A DNA stretch of 64,000 nucleotides, from NCBI GenBank assembly GCA_033977485.1, contig CM066988.1, positions 54,249,649 through 54,313,648 of the forward strand. The letters are read 5' to 3'. Each line of letters starts with the position of its first letter. Positions within the stretch are counted from its first letter, which is position 1. The notes under the pieces were generated by a model. It ran no database searches. It was not told where the DNA came from and saw only the letters and a list, made by a program, of their open reading frames with translations. The translations under genes and the position numbers were made by a program. Of this stretch, positions 35,401 to 45,942 are shown piece by piece. This DNA comes from Hydrangea macrophylla (Eukaryota; Streptophyta; Magnoliopsida; Cornales; Hydrangeaceae).

Positions 35401-35592
35401 TGACCAGAACAAATAAAATGCTTATTTTCTTTAATGACTACTATTTTATTAAAATGAACTGAATATCCATTCTTTACTAAACTAGAAACTGAAACTAATT
35501 TCCTTCTAATAGAAGGCACAAAAAGGCAATTTCTTAATATTAAAATCCTATTTCTATCAAAACTAAGATGTAGATCTCCTACTGTAACTGCT
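32485..35592 (-). pseudogene. Copia B pol: protease end, integrase, RT, RNase H
   Basis: Read leftward from the D insertion. Protease C-terminal part: GDLHLSFDRNRILILRNCLF, VPSIRRKLVSVSSLVKNGYS (35570-35450). Integrase: HSDLCGPITVQARGGFDYFV and TFIDNYSRYGYIYLI near 35100-35000, LRSDRGGEYL near 34900, IPQQNGVAEGRNMTLMDMVR near 34815. RT: WDLVEPPNEIKPIGYK near 33940, KARLVMKGFTQNEGIDYEKT, WQMDVKKAFLNRNLDEFIYI near 33720, SIYGLKQASRS near 33600, LYVDDILL near 33460 (YVDD intact). RNase H: IGYTDSDFMPDRDSTKSTSG near 32940, IADSTMEAEYVATSEAAKE near 32830, LYCDNSGTVANSKEPRAHKK near 32710. Stops at about 33528, 33325 and 34850 break the frame. Confidence 0.9.
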
Positions 35593-35597
35593 GCTAC

Positions 35598-37236
35598 TGA
35601 CACGACTAAAAAGTTGTGCGCTCTTGTGCAACACCCAAGTGTAGGTGATCGTGCAAGTAATATAGTACTGGAAGTCCAGGTCGATCCCACAGGGAAGGAA
35701 TAGGGAGAATGTCTACTAAATTACAACCTAAAGAAAAGGAAAAAGATGAATATACGGGTGAAAGTTTTAACGAATCCTAATTAATTAACTAAAACTAAAT
35801 ACTAAGCTAAATCATAAAAAACGTGACTAATTAAACAGTTAAATTAAAGGTGTTAGAAACACGTGAATCCACATTAATCCTAACCATCTACCATGCACAT
35901 TCATTAACATTCTATGGAGTTCATTCCTTTTCAGTATTCCGTATTTTTCTAAAAATATAGAATCAATAGCCCTTTCATGACCGGGACTACATCATCACAG
36001 TTGATTTAAAATACTTGGAAGACGATTTAAAACAATGGTTATTACTTGCACTCTAAATGGGGTTAGTATTCAAAGTGGTTTTCAAAAGTCATTGAAGAAA
36101 ATAGCCTTTAAGGTTTTAAATTCTAAAAATTGTTGTGACAAACTGAGCTTATAGGGACAATTTGATGACAGATTTCTAAAACATAAAGTCATGGAATACT
36201 TAAAAGAATCATCTCAGGAATTAACAAGTTCGATCGATCGAAGCGCTCTCGATCGATCGAACCACATCATCCTTCAATCGATCAAAATGCCTTCAATCGC
36301 TTGACTATAGCTCTGGTTCGATCGATCGAAATACCTTCGATCGATCGAGCCCAGATTTTCTATATCATACATGGCAGAGGCTAAGAATCAATATTTCATC
36401 ACATATTTTCAACGTCTAAACTACAGAAACATAATAAAACTAATACAGAAACAGTAAAACCAAACAATCATAACAACTATAACAATAAACAATCAAATAC
36501 GATAAAGGAATAGAAAAACCTGAAAATAATCTGAAATAAACTTGTAATAATCATAAAACCAACTTAAATCTTCAATAATTTTCAATAAATCAATGGAAAA
36601 AAGGAAGAAAAACAAGAATCTAACATAATCTACTCCTAATCTAACCATAAAACTACCTTAAACTGCTATTTTCTGCGTTCTGGAGCGTCCTCCTTTCGTC
36701 TGGCGTCAAAACGACTTATATATAGGGTTCCGGCAGAGTTCACACAACTTTTGGATGAAAATAAAGTTTGATCAATCGAGCACAATTCGATCGATCAAAG
36801 GTTCGATCGATTGAACTCTCCTCGATCGATTGAACTCTCTGATTTTGACAGCTCTACGCACCGATGGGAGAATGGCCATAACTTTTCACTCGAACCTCGG
36901 ATTGACCTCCTATTTATAGCCACGCGACCGTAACTCAAAGATCTACATTTTTTTATTTCTAGGACAATCTTACAAATCTGAAGTCTTCATTATCAAAATT
37001 GGCGTTTTCTCAACTGCTTCCGTTGTTCTCTTCACCAGAATCACTTTTCTGTAGCTTCACTTCATCGATTTGCATTCTAATACCTATAAAACAACACATA
37101 AATATATGTTTTAGCATTAACACAATAAAAAGAACATTGTTATTAGAATGCACCTAAATGTAGAGACTTTAGGGATAAAAGTATGCATAAAGGACCATAT
37201 AATACTCTATGAACATACACTTTTCACCTCGAATCA
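35598..37236 (-). repeat. Element D 3' LTR (1639 bp)
   Basis: In + reading it starts TGACACGACTAAAAAGTTGT and ends CACCTCGAATCA. It holds clusters of CGATCGATCG palindromes at 36228-36352 and 36770-36835. TATATATAGGGTTC near 36717 marks a possible promoter or terminator region. Confidence 0.92.
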
Positions 37237-38118
37237 CACCCCCCAACTAGCTAGTTGCTAGTCCCTAGCAATGAAGTGAACTACATCAATGCTTATTTAA
37301 ACTCTAAGAATTAAAAACAAAAGAAAGCAAAAGTCCTAACTCACTTTCGCAGAAATCGCGATTGCATTTAGCATATGCAACAAGCCTTTAAACCCCTAGG
37401 TTCCCCCTAGTGGACGAGTATTGTCTCGTGAGGGTTTGTAGTGAATTTACCCAAAAAATTCATGTTTATGGTAATGGTACTAGTTTAAATATTTTTGAGA
37501 AATTTTTCCTATCATTTAGCAATGTGAAAACTCTCTAGTATGCCATAGTCATGCAACACACACATTATAGTTAATCTACTATCAAAGTCATTACAATATT
37601 CCATACATATTAATCTTCATGTGTGTGTGTGTAAATGGACAACCAAAATACAAAACTTTAATTTCAAAGCTCGCATAACCTAAGATACTATCAAGACGTT
37701 TATTTTGACTCAACTCTCACTGGGATTACACTCTCAAGATGAAATCACTCTGAATTGGGTGTAATAATTATCACTCATGATATGGAAGCTACAAAGAGTA
37801 AATGTGAATGGAATCTAATGCTTTTCATATCTAAATAAAAAAATGGAAATTTTAATGCATAAAGTCTCATGAATGGATACTTTTCACTAGAAGAGTGAGA
37901 TACCGTGGAGAACTCTCTCGTTACCTTAACTTCAAATCCAATTTACTTAAAATTACGAAGACTTTGAAAAAGATGTGTTCGATTAAGAAGAAAGAGGTTC
38001 GTAATATTCAATTGGGTCAAAGGATGTGATTGGAATGTCTACTACAATTTTTCAAACTTCCCCCACATCTCCAATCTCTCTCTTCTCTTTTAATATTTTT
38101 TTTTCTTTTTCACTCTTC

Positions 38119-38150
<32 letters not shown>

Positions 38151-39346
38151 TTTTCTTTTTCTGTTGTAACCACCATTGGCATATAAATATATATTTTCTT
38201 CTTTTTTTCTTTTTCTTTTCATGCTTTTATTCCCTTTTTTTTCTTTCTTTTTTTTTCATTATTTTTTTTTTTGCCAACTTTTCCTTATTCACACAACCAA
38301 ACTTCTTGTCAATGCACACATCCCAATCACTCCTAAATAAAGAACTGAGGCTTGAACTCCTAATTTGGAGTTAGGTATAGACTTTAGGATTGTGAAGACA
38401 AGAAAAATATGATATGACTCAAAGGGTGAAGTAAAGGAATAACATAGAAGTAGGCCAATGTTTTATATTATTCATGTATGGTCAAAAGATGGCCTAAATC
38501 ATCTTCTAAGTTAATAGGATAATTCATTTTAGTAAATTCAAGAGCTCTAAAGTTGGTAAATCCTGAACGTTCTCTTCTAGTGATCAGTCAAAATGAAGAA
38601 AATTGAGACTTTCTACGAATTAATATGCTTTTCAAAAAGTAAGAGTAATTTTATAAAACCCTCAAAAACAAAAGAATGGCTCAAAAAGCTCACTTGGGTT
38701 ATTAGTCTCCATTACAGTCTCTCAAGACACCTAAGCTATGCTTACTAATCCATTTTAGCTATGTACAAGGTTGTCACAACGTGCTCAAAGTTGTTTGAAG
38801 ATTAAAAGCATAAAATTTACTATAACTAAGATAGTAAACAAACTATCATAGTATATCACATACTAATAACATACAGAAAATAACACTACTGCATCATAAC
38901 TAACTACATAAACTAAGAGAGAAATACAAGAACCATTTTATTATATTAAAAAAAATTTAAAATTTTGGCAATTTTGATTTACTGAGTCATGTTGCTAAGC
39001 AGATATATTTACATTAAATCACGACAAAAAGAAAAATGAGGCATGCAATGACTCACTCCCCCCCCCCCCCCCAACTAAAACTATACATTGTCCTCAATGT
39101 TCTAAACTAAGCACATGGACATGTAAAGTAAAGCGAGAGAAGGAATGATGTTACCTCGAAGCATTAATATCCAAATTTTTTTAAGTTACCTGCAAAATCA
39201 TTAGTAGCAACAAAAAAATAGAGAATATAATAGAACTACTCAGTAAATGAATTCGGTTAATCAAGATTTTTATCATAAAGTAATAACCAAAATTTTTGAG
39301 GATCCTCCCAGTGAAATAATTTAACAATGAGAAGAATGTTGGGATC
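37237..39346. other. Element D interior, non-coding
   Basis: No supported gene. A T-rich block with (ATT)n lies at 38095-38275 and a run of about 14 C at 39058-39072. The ORF at 38030-38374 is low-complexity Phe/Tyr and is not taken as a gene. Confidence 0.55.
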
Positions 39347-39814
39347 CTATAAATATACAACTCCCCCCCAACTAATGTCAGGCTCAAGGTCAGAGGAGAT
39401 AATGCAAAACCTATGGCCTCCAAATTTATTGGAGACAATTATAAGAGGTATACCACACTTTTTAGGAATTATAAGCAAGAAACAATCGTTGGTGTTGGTA
39501 TTTCCTATAACATCCTCTATTTTAATACTAGGAGGTGGCCACGGTTGAATAAAAGGGGCAGGGTCTAACTGATTTTCTAATGAAGCTTTACTACCCTCCT
39601 CTTGTTCTAGAATAGAATCTATGGAGACGTGATCATATGAATTGGATTTCTGTTCTATGTAACTAGTTTTGGACTGGACTTGGATAAAGCTATCTATTTG
39701 AGCCTCAATGTCATTATTACTCAAGAAGGTTAAGCAGTCTAGAAGATTACTAGCTTCTTGTTGAAGTTTAAGATCATCTAATGTAGGCCCAAAAGTTTCT
39801 AAGTCCCTTCTCAA
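39347..39814 (-). CDS. Element D second ORF, unrecognised
   Basis: The ORF of 155 residues starts MRRDLETFGPTLDDLKLQQE and includes an acidic, Ser-rich middle (SIDSILEQEEGSKASLENQ) and a more hydrophobic C-terminus (NDCFLLIIPKKCGIPLIIVS). No family was recognised. It follows the 40113 ORF on the same strand with about 300 bp of broken frame between, and may be the 3' part of the same ancestral gene. Confidence 0.45.
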   Translation of the reverse strand: MRRDLETFGPTLDDLKLQQEASNLLDCLTFLSNNDIEAQIDSFIQVQSKTSYIEQKSNSYDHVSIDSILEQEEGSKASLENQLDPAPFIQPWPPPSIKIEDVIGNTNTNDCFLLIIPKKCGIPLIIVSNKFGGHRFCIISSDLEPDISWGGVVYL

Positions 39815-40112
39815 AGAATTTTAAAAAATAAAATTTTTTGAAGAACATGTTCTAGAATCCTTACCATCCTCTTCCACAACACATTCATTTGGTTCAATAT
39901 TGGGGTACACATGACTTTCACACTCAGGATAAGAGCTTTGATTAATAGAGAGGATAGGTGATGGGCAACTTGGTGACACCACCTCTTCGGCCGAAAGAGG
40001 TGAGGTTCATGAATATCACATGAATCTAAACAGGATTAAGATTTTTCAATTATCTCCTCCCTAGGGTCACTATCAAAGGTAGGGGTAGAGTCAACAGGGG
40101 ACTCATCCTTTC

Positions 40113-40553
40113 CTAATTACGTGCAGTCACTAAATTCTCATTATCTGTAAAAACATCATTCTCATCCGTGTAACTCTCCTCACTATATATGTCATCTATT
40201 GAGGTTCTCTGGACAAAAGAATTGTGCAACTTTATCCAGACAGTGAAGGAGTTGATGTCTGGGGTTGTATATTGAGGAGAAGATGGTTCTACAACTTCAT
40301 GCTTAATGATTTGGTTTTGGAGTTCTTGTTGGGTTATCACTTTCTTGAATGAGTTGCTAACCTCATTCGGTATAAACCTATCATTGTCCTCCAATTCCAT
40401 TCCATTATTAGTGTCTTGAAATTTAGGTTGTAGTGTTGAAGGACTGGTATAGTCTTCTAAAGGTTGGCTAGCATATGCTTGTTGATATCTAGTTTCTAAT
40501 TTATTTAGTGCACTATCTAGCCTTTTCATTTCACTAAGCAGCAATTTTAACAT
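40113..40553 (-). CDS. Element D ORF, unrecognised gag-region protein
   Basis: The 146-residue ORF begins MLKLLLSEMKRLDSALNKLE, a probable coiled coil, and continues with an acidic, Asp/Glu/Thr-rich tail (DDIYSEESYTDENDVFTDNE). The region upstream (40559-40958) has the same character, so the true protein may be larger and broken by two stops. It lies where gag would be in element D. No zinc knuckle or protease motif is seen. Function unknown; binding of the element's RNA is only a guess from position. Confidence 0.5.
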   Translation of the reverse strand: MLKLLLSEMKRLDSALNKLETRYQQAYASQPLEDYTSPSTLQPKFQDTNNGMELEDNDRFIPNEVSNSFKKVITQQELQNQIIKHEVVEPSSPQYTTPDINSFTVWIKLHNSFVQRTSIDDIYSEESYTDENDVFTDNENLVTARN

Positions 40554-40558
40554 ACCAT

Positions 40559-40958
40559 TATCCTCAACTTGGTTATTCTCCTCATTATTAGTATATGAAG
40601 TTTCGTCCCATTATTGTTGATAATAGTCCCCTTCCCATTGAGTTTGTGGACAAGACTCGCCAAAGGGAAAGTCTTGGTACGTTTGGTAATCGTGGGAAGT
40701 ACTACTATATCCTATGCTATCATTTTAGTTATATCCCCATTGCAGTTGATAGAACTCTCCATGTAGAGGTTCTTGTTGCGTTTGATAATATGAGGGACTA
40801 CAACTATTATTTCCACATTGTGGTGGTTGGTAGCACTCGGGTTGATAATGCGCATCATAAGTGGGAGCTTGCCAACTTGGGGAATAACTATTTTGATTTT
40901 CAAGTGTGTACCTATTATTGGTGCTTCTGTTGTATGGAGGGTAATATGGATAAGACAT
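40559..40958 (-). pseudogene. Element D ORF, Tyr/Pro/Gln-rich N-terminal part
   Basis: From the ATG at 40956-40958 the protein starts MSYPYYPPYNRSTNNRY and is rich in Tyr, Pro, Gln and Asn (QPPQCGNNSCSPSYYQTQQE). It stops at 40722-40724; the same composition continues beyond in an open frame (SCPQTQWEGDYYQQ) towards the next ORF, with a second stop near 40610. It precedes the conserved-looking part at 40113-40553. This may be the tail of a gag-like protein, but no known domain was recognised. Confidence 0.45.
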
Positions 40959-41125
40959 GTTTATCCAAAATTTTTAAACAATAAAATTTTATTTATTTTT
41001 CATTTTTTTATCTTGTGAGAGAAAAAGTTCAAAAGTTTTTTTTTTTTTTACTAAGTAAGAAAAATTGGAGATAACTTAGTAAAATCCTAACCTAGTTGCC
41101 TTCCCCGGCAACGGCGCCAAAAACT

Positions 41126-42763
41126 TGACACAACTAAAAAGTTGTGCACTCTTGTGCAACACCTAAGTGTAGGTGATCGTGCAAGTAATATAGTACTAGA
41201 AGTCCAGGTCGACCCCACAGGGAAGGAATAGGGAGAATGTCTACTAAGTTACAACCTAACGAAAAGGAAAAAGATGAATATACGGGTGAAGGTTTTAACG
41301 AATCCTAATTAATTAACTAAAACTAAATACTAAGCTAAATCATAAAAAAACGTGACTAATTAAACAGTTAAATTAAAGGTGTTGGAAACATGTGAATCCA
41401 CATTGATCCTAACCATCTACCATGCACATTCATTAACATTCTATGGAGTTCATTCCTTTTCAGTATTCCGTATTTTTCCAAAGATATAGAATCAATAGCC
41501 CTTTTATGACCGGGACTACATCGTCACAGTTGATTTAAAATACTTGGAAGACGCTTTAAAACAATGGTTATTACTTGCACTCTAAATGGCGTTAGCATTC
41601 AAAGTGGTTTTCAAAAGTCATTGAAGAAAATAGCCTTAAGGCTTTAAATTCTAAAAACTGTTGTGACAAACTGAGCTTATAGAGACAATTTGATGGCAGA
41701 TTTCTATAACATAAAGTCATGGAATACTTAAAAGAATCATTTCAGGAATTAACAAGTTCGATCGATCGAAGCGCTCTCGAACGATCGAACAACATCATCC
41801 TTCAATCGATCGAAATGCCTTCGATCGCTTGACTATGGCTCTGGTTCGATCGATCGAAATACCTTCGATCGATCGAGCCCAGGTTTTCTATATCATACAT
41901 GGCAGAAGCTAAGAATCAATATTTCATCACATATTTCCAACGTCTAAACTACAGAAACATAATAAAACTAATACAGAAACAGTAAAACCAAACCATCATA
42001 ACAACTATAATAATAAACAATCAAATACGATAAAGGAATAGAAAAACCTAGAAATAATATGAAATAAACTTGTAATAATCATGAAACCAACTTAAATCTT
42101 CAATGATCTTCAATAAATCAATGAAAAAGAGGAAGAAAAACAATAATCTAACCTAATCTACTCCTAATCTAACCCTAAAACTACCCTAAACTGCTGTTTT
42201 CTGCGTTCTAAAGCATCCTCCCTTCGTCTGGCGTCAAAATGACTTATATATAGGGTTCCTGCAGAGTTCATGCAACTTTTGGATGAAAATAAAGTTCAAT
42301 CGATCAAGCTTAGTTCGATCGATCGAAGGTTCGATCGATTGAACTCTCCTCAATCGATTGAACTCTCTGATTTTGACAGCTATGCGTACCGATGGGAGAA
42401 TGGCCATAACTTTTTACTCAAACCTCAGATTGACCTCCCGTTTACAGCCACGCGACCGTAACTCAACGATCTACATTTTGTATTTCTAGGACAATCTTCC
42501 AAATCTAAAGTCTTCATTGTCAAAATTGGTGTTTTCTCAGCTGCTTCCGTTGTTCTCTTCACCAGAATCACTTTTCTTTGGCTTCACTTCATTGATTTGC
42601 ATTCTAATACCTATAAAACAACACACAAACATATGTTTTAGCATTAACACAATAAAAAGAATATTGTTATTAGAATGCACCTAAATGTAGGGACTTTGGG
42701 GATAAAAGTATGCATAAAGGACGATATAATACTCTATGAATATGCACTTTTCACCTCAAATCA
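41126..42763 (-). repeat. Element D 5' LTR (1638 bp)
   Basis: Matches 35598-37236 end to end with scattered substitutions and small gaps. The CGATCGATCG clusters lie at 41757-41880 and 42297-42362. Confidence 0.92.
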
Positions 42764-42768
42764 GCTAC

Positions 42769-43704
42769 TCTTGTAGCATTTCCCATATATAGATAAATCT
42801 CTCCATCACTTAGCTGCCTGGTCCCCTGGAACCCCCTGCAAAGAATTGCATACATGATTAGTAGCTCCCATATCTACACACTAGGTACCGATAGATCGGA
42901 CCGCTAAATACGATTCAACAACTAGTAAATGAGATTTACCTTGATTGTTCTATCTAGCGAGATAAACCGGACACTGCTTCTTCCATTGTCCTGGCTGTTT
43001 GCAAACAAAAAATTTGCCTTTAGGCTTTCCCGGTTGTTCTCTTAGCCTTTGGATTGGCGGAGGACCCGCGACCTTCTTTTGAGCCTTTTTCATTTTCTTC
43101 TTACCTTTCAGCTTTGAAGCAGAATCTTTCTCAAACACAAGAGCACTCCCTAACTTTCTGTTGAGACCGTCAGCTGTTTGGAGTTCTTTAAGCAGCTCTG
43201 CCAAAGTACATTTAAATTTATTCATGTTGTAATTGAGGCAGAATTGCTTAAAAGACTCTGGCAGTGGCTAGAGTACAATATTGACCTGGGTTTCCCCGTC
43301 GATTTCAGCTCCAAGGATCTCTAGTTCATTAAGAAGAGATATCTTCTTAAGAACATGATCCCTTACAAGCGTCCCCTCGGCCATGGTTGTATTCATCAAG
43401 TCTTTCATAGAAACCTCCCTAATAGAACGACTTTGATCCCCGAACATCTCTCGGAGGCTCTCCATCATGTCATAGGCACTGGCCATTGACTAATGCTGAT
43501 GTTGCCTAACATTCGACAAGGATGCCAAAATGTAACACCGCGCCAACTCATCAGCCTTGACCCATTTCTTGTGAGCCAGGGTTTCATCAGGGGTTGCCCC
43601 CTTCACCAGGTTGCTCAGGACATTCTTGAGTAAGCACAAACTTGTACTCTTTAGAAGTTCACACAATATCCAAATTCCTTTTCCAATCTATATAGTTTGT
43701 TATA
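42769..43704 (-). pseudogene. Copia B gag, main part
   Basis: Read leftward from the C insertion: NYIDWKRN near 43690, then ASAYDMMESLREMFGDQSRS near 43480, MKDLMNTTMAEGTLVRDHVL near 43400, and after a stop near 43268 MNKFKCTLAELLKELQTADG. The basic region GKKKMKKAQKKVAG precedes a zinc knuckle that reads FFVCKQPGQWKKQC (43020-42975), with the first Cys and the His of the CX2CX4HX4C pattern lost. The first 16 or so codons of gag lie on the other side of element C, at 55095-55144. Confidence 0.85.
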
Positions 43705-43709
43705 GTAAG

Positions 43710-44327
43710 TGATGATGCCAAAAACTGGTAAGAGGGATTAAGAAGAGAGATACGGTGACACAATTAATTGCATGTGGTTCGGCCCTGTTAATAAGGTGAC
43801 CTACGTCCACGGGTACGTCAGTGCGCTTCACTAACAGATCACCGGCGGGCCTGGTAAGCCAACAATTGGGGCGGCACTACCAGTAATACCGGTTGGGTGT
43901 ATGCGTATGAGATGAATGTATATGCTATTCTTTAAGTTAAGAATGTGATCCCCTTGATGAGGGTGAGTGGCCCCTTTTATAGGTGCAAGAGGCCACCCGT
44001 ACAAGGCAACTAATTAGATAAGGAAGCCCAATCTAGTCACAAGTTGATGAGCACCAATCATGGGAGGTTTCCTAAATGGCTTAAGAAACTATTTACACCT
44101 TCCATTAGTCTTCTGACCGATTTAGAAAACTGTTGAGCAGCTTGGCTGTCAATCTGCACCTTGTGGAGAGCTGCTGAGCCGCATTCCCGGGCTGTGCGAG
44201 CACCCCGAGCAGTAGCACTCGAAAGACCCCGGGATCAGTGGGCCATAGGTTCCCTTGCCGGATAATCCGGGTGCTGCGCTGCTGACGTGGAGGTTTGATC
44301 TGTAGCAGAATATTTCTGGGCATATCA
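43710..44327 (-). repeat. Gypsy C 3' LTR (618 bp)
   Basis: In + reading it starts TGATGATGCCAAAAACTGGT and ends GGGCATATCA. It matches 54480-55094 with few differences, including a small gap near 44007. Confidence 0.92.
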
Positions 44328-44711
44328 GCTGTCCCCCATTTTCGGAGTTGATGTGATGTCCCATCAGATGAAGTTTGAAAATTAAGACTCGTCCGGTAAA
44401 AAGCCGGGACTCAACCTGGGGTGGGACTGGTCATGGTGGTCAGTTGGGCTATGGACCGAGCGGGGACTTTGTGGGCCCGGGTCTTACCTGCGCCACATGT
44501 CAGCTTATGACTGGCCTAGTCAAGATCGAACGATACTAGCGTGGCTGTAACCGGACCATTTACACGATAACCGAACCGTCTCATCGTGCATTTAATGCGC
44601 ACGCCTTTTGAGGCAACGCTTCGCGTGCTCGAGGTGACAACTGTTAGCCACTTTGGGCGGGAAAGCGTATGAGCCGTTGGATCTGTTTTGATCTGAACTG
44701 TCCGTGATTCC

Positions 44712-44720
44712 TATATAAAG
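44712..44720 (+). promoter_or_regulatory. TATA box of the antisense gene in gypsy C
   Basis: TATATAAAG lies on the + strand, opposite to the retroelement's own sense, 1.2 kb before the antisense ATG (about 0.46 kb if the later hAT-like insert at 45125-45883 is discounted). A typical plant leader follows. Confidence 0.6.
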
Positions 44721-45124
44721 GAACACTTGTTCATTTCTTCAACTCTTTACTGCAAAGACATACATTCCCGAGCGGTTTTGAGAGCAAACAATTCCCGGTC
44801 AAGATTTTCGAGTCCTTTTCTTGCATTGATTTCTGTAAGTCTTTCCTTTCCAGTTTCAGTTCTTCCTTCTCTTTCCCTTTATCTTTTCTTTCCGCGGTGA
44901 GGCTGGAGGGAGCGAGCCCGGTAGGCTTTGAGCGGGAGTGGGATTTCTTCCTCCTTAGGTTCTGTTTTTTCTTTAAGACAGTTGGAACCTTAGGACAGTT
45001 AAACCGAGCGGTTGCTCCCAGAGTAGTCTTAAGAGAGTGTCATCTAGTGCTGAGTACCATCCACTCTTTGCCTTTTAGGTTAGTGACCTTACCCCCTCTG
45101 TATACCAGGCTCGGGGTTCTTGAC

Positions 45125-45883
45125 AGGCCTGTAAATGGGTAGGATCCGGATCGGATCTAGTGCATCCAGATCCAGATCCGCTAAACTATATATGGATTCA
45201 GAGTCGGATTCGGATCTGACGGATCTGTTATAAGTCAGTCCATATCCGGATCCGCCAAAATATACCGAATCCGGATTTGGATCCGGATTTGATCCGAAAT
45301 AATATATAATGTGTATATCTATACTATTTTTGTATATATATATATAATATGTATATATATAAAAATATATTTATATATACATGACTAATATATTAAATAT
45401 AATACAGTATGTATATGCATTATATATATACATAATTATATTATAGTATGTATATACATTATATACACAATATTATATATATATATAATATGTAGATATA
45501 TATAAATATATTTATATAGGGTGATGCTATTGCCACTCCATCATTGAAGCAATGCACTCCATGGTACCATTCTTAAAGCATGTGGTACATGCATGTCATG
45601 CATTATATACATGGTACCACATGCTCTGATAGTGGTACCATGGAGTGCATTGGTTCAATGATGGAGTGGAAATAACAATTCCCTTTATATATATATAAGT
45701 ATTATTCGGATCCGGGTCTTAGGCGGACCGGATATTACGAAAGCATGTCTGGTCCATTTTTTTTAGCATAAAATACGGATTCGGATCCGGATCTGGATAT
45801 GGATCTTAAAAAATGCTCAGATCCGTCTAACAAAGCCGGATCTGGATCGGATCCAGGTCTAGACCAGATCCATTGACAGGCCT
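45125..45883. mobile_element. hAT-like element nested in gypsy C
   Basis: Inverted ends AGGCCTGTAAATGG and CCATTGACAGGCCT agree at 13 of 14 positions. Flanks TTCTTGAC (45117-45124) and ATCCTGAC (45884-45891) match at 6 of 8, the hAT duplication length. Subterminal zones are arrays of GGATCCGGAT-like motifs in both orientations; the centre is (AT)n-rich and holds another MITE. No transposase. Confidence 0.75.
45519..45683. mobile_element. Hairpin MITE nested in the hAT-like element
   Basis: Arms CCACTCCATCATTGAA and ATGCACTCCATGGTACCA are inverse to TGGTACCATGGAGTGCAT and TTCAATGATGGAGTGG. Ends GGGTGATGCTATTG and AATAACAATTCCC. TTTATATA flanks both ends (45511-45518, 45684-45691), but the region is AT-repeat, so the duplication is only suggestive. 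Confidence 0.75.
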
Positions 45884-45942
45884 ATCCTGACCCATACCTT
45901 GGTCGTCACCTTCTTTCCGACCCTGTTACCGAAACCTCAAAA

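Larger units (their letters stand above)
35598..42763 (-). mobile_element. Element D: LTR retrotransposon without pol, nested in copia B
   Basis: LTRs of 1.64 kb flank about 3.9 kb. The exact target duplication GCTAC lies at 35593-35597 and 42764-42768. Next to the right LTR, on the - strand, is TTTGGCGCCGTTGCCGGGGA (about 41118-41099), the tRNA-Asp-type primer site of Tat/Athila gypsy elements. The polypurine side is GTTGGGGGGTG (rc of 37237-37247). No protease, RT or integrase motif is seen in the interior, so it must have used enzymes of a partner. It is a large non-autonomous element with its own ORFs at 39347-40958. Confidence 0.9.
44328..45942 (+). other. Promoter and leader of the antisense gene, with an inserted hAT-like element
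   Basis: No ORF is supported here. 44328-44700 is the 3' untranslated end of element C on -, and the promoter zone of the antisense gene on +. 44750-45120 is a pyrimidine-rich leader with possible splice sites (GTAAGTC at 44836; TTTTAGGTTAG near 45074). 45125-45883 is a later insertion. Confidence 0.5.

Noticed and set aside
38030..38374. ORF rich in Phe, Tyr and Ser in element D
   Set aside because: It is a translation of T-rich and (ATT)n low-complexity DNA.
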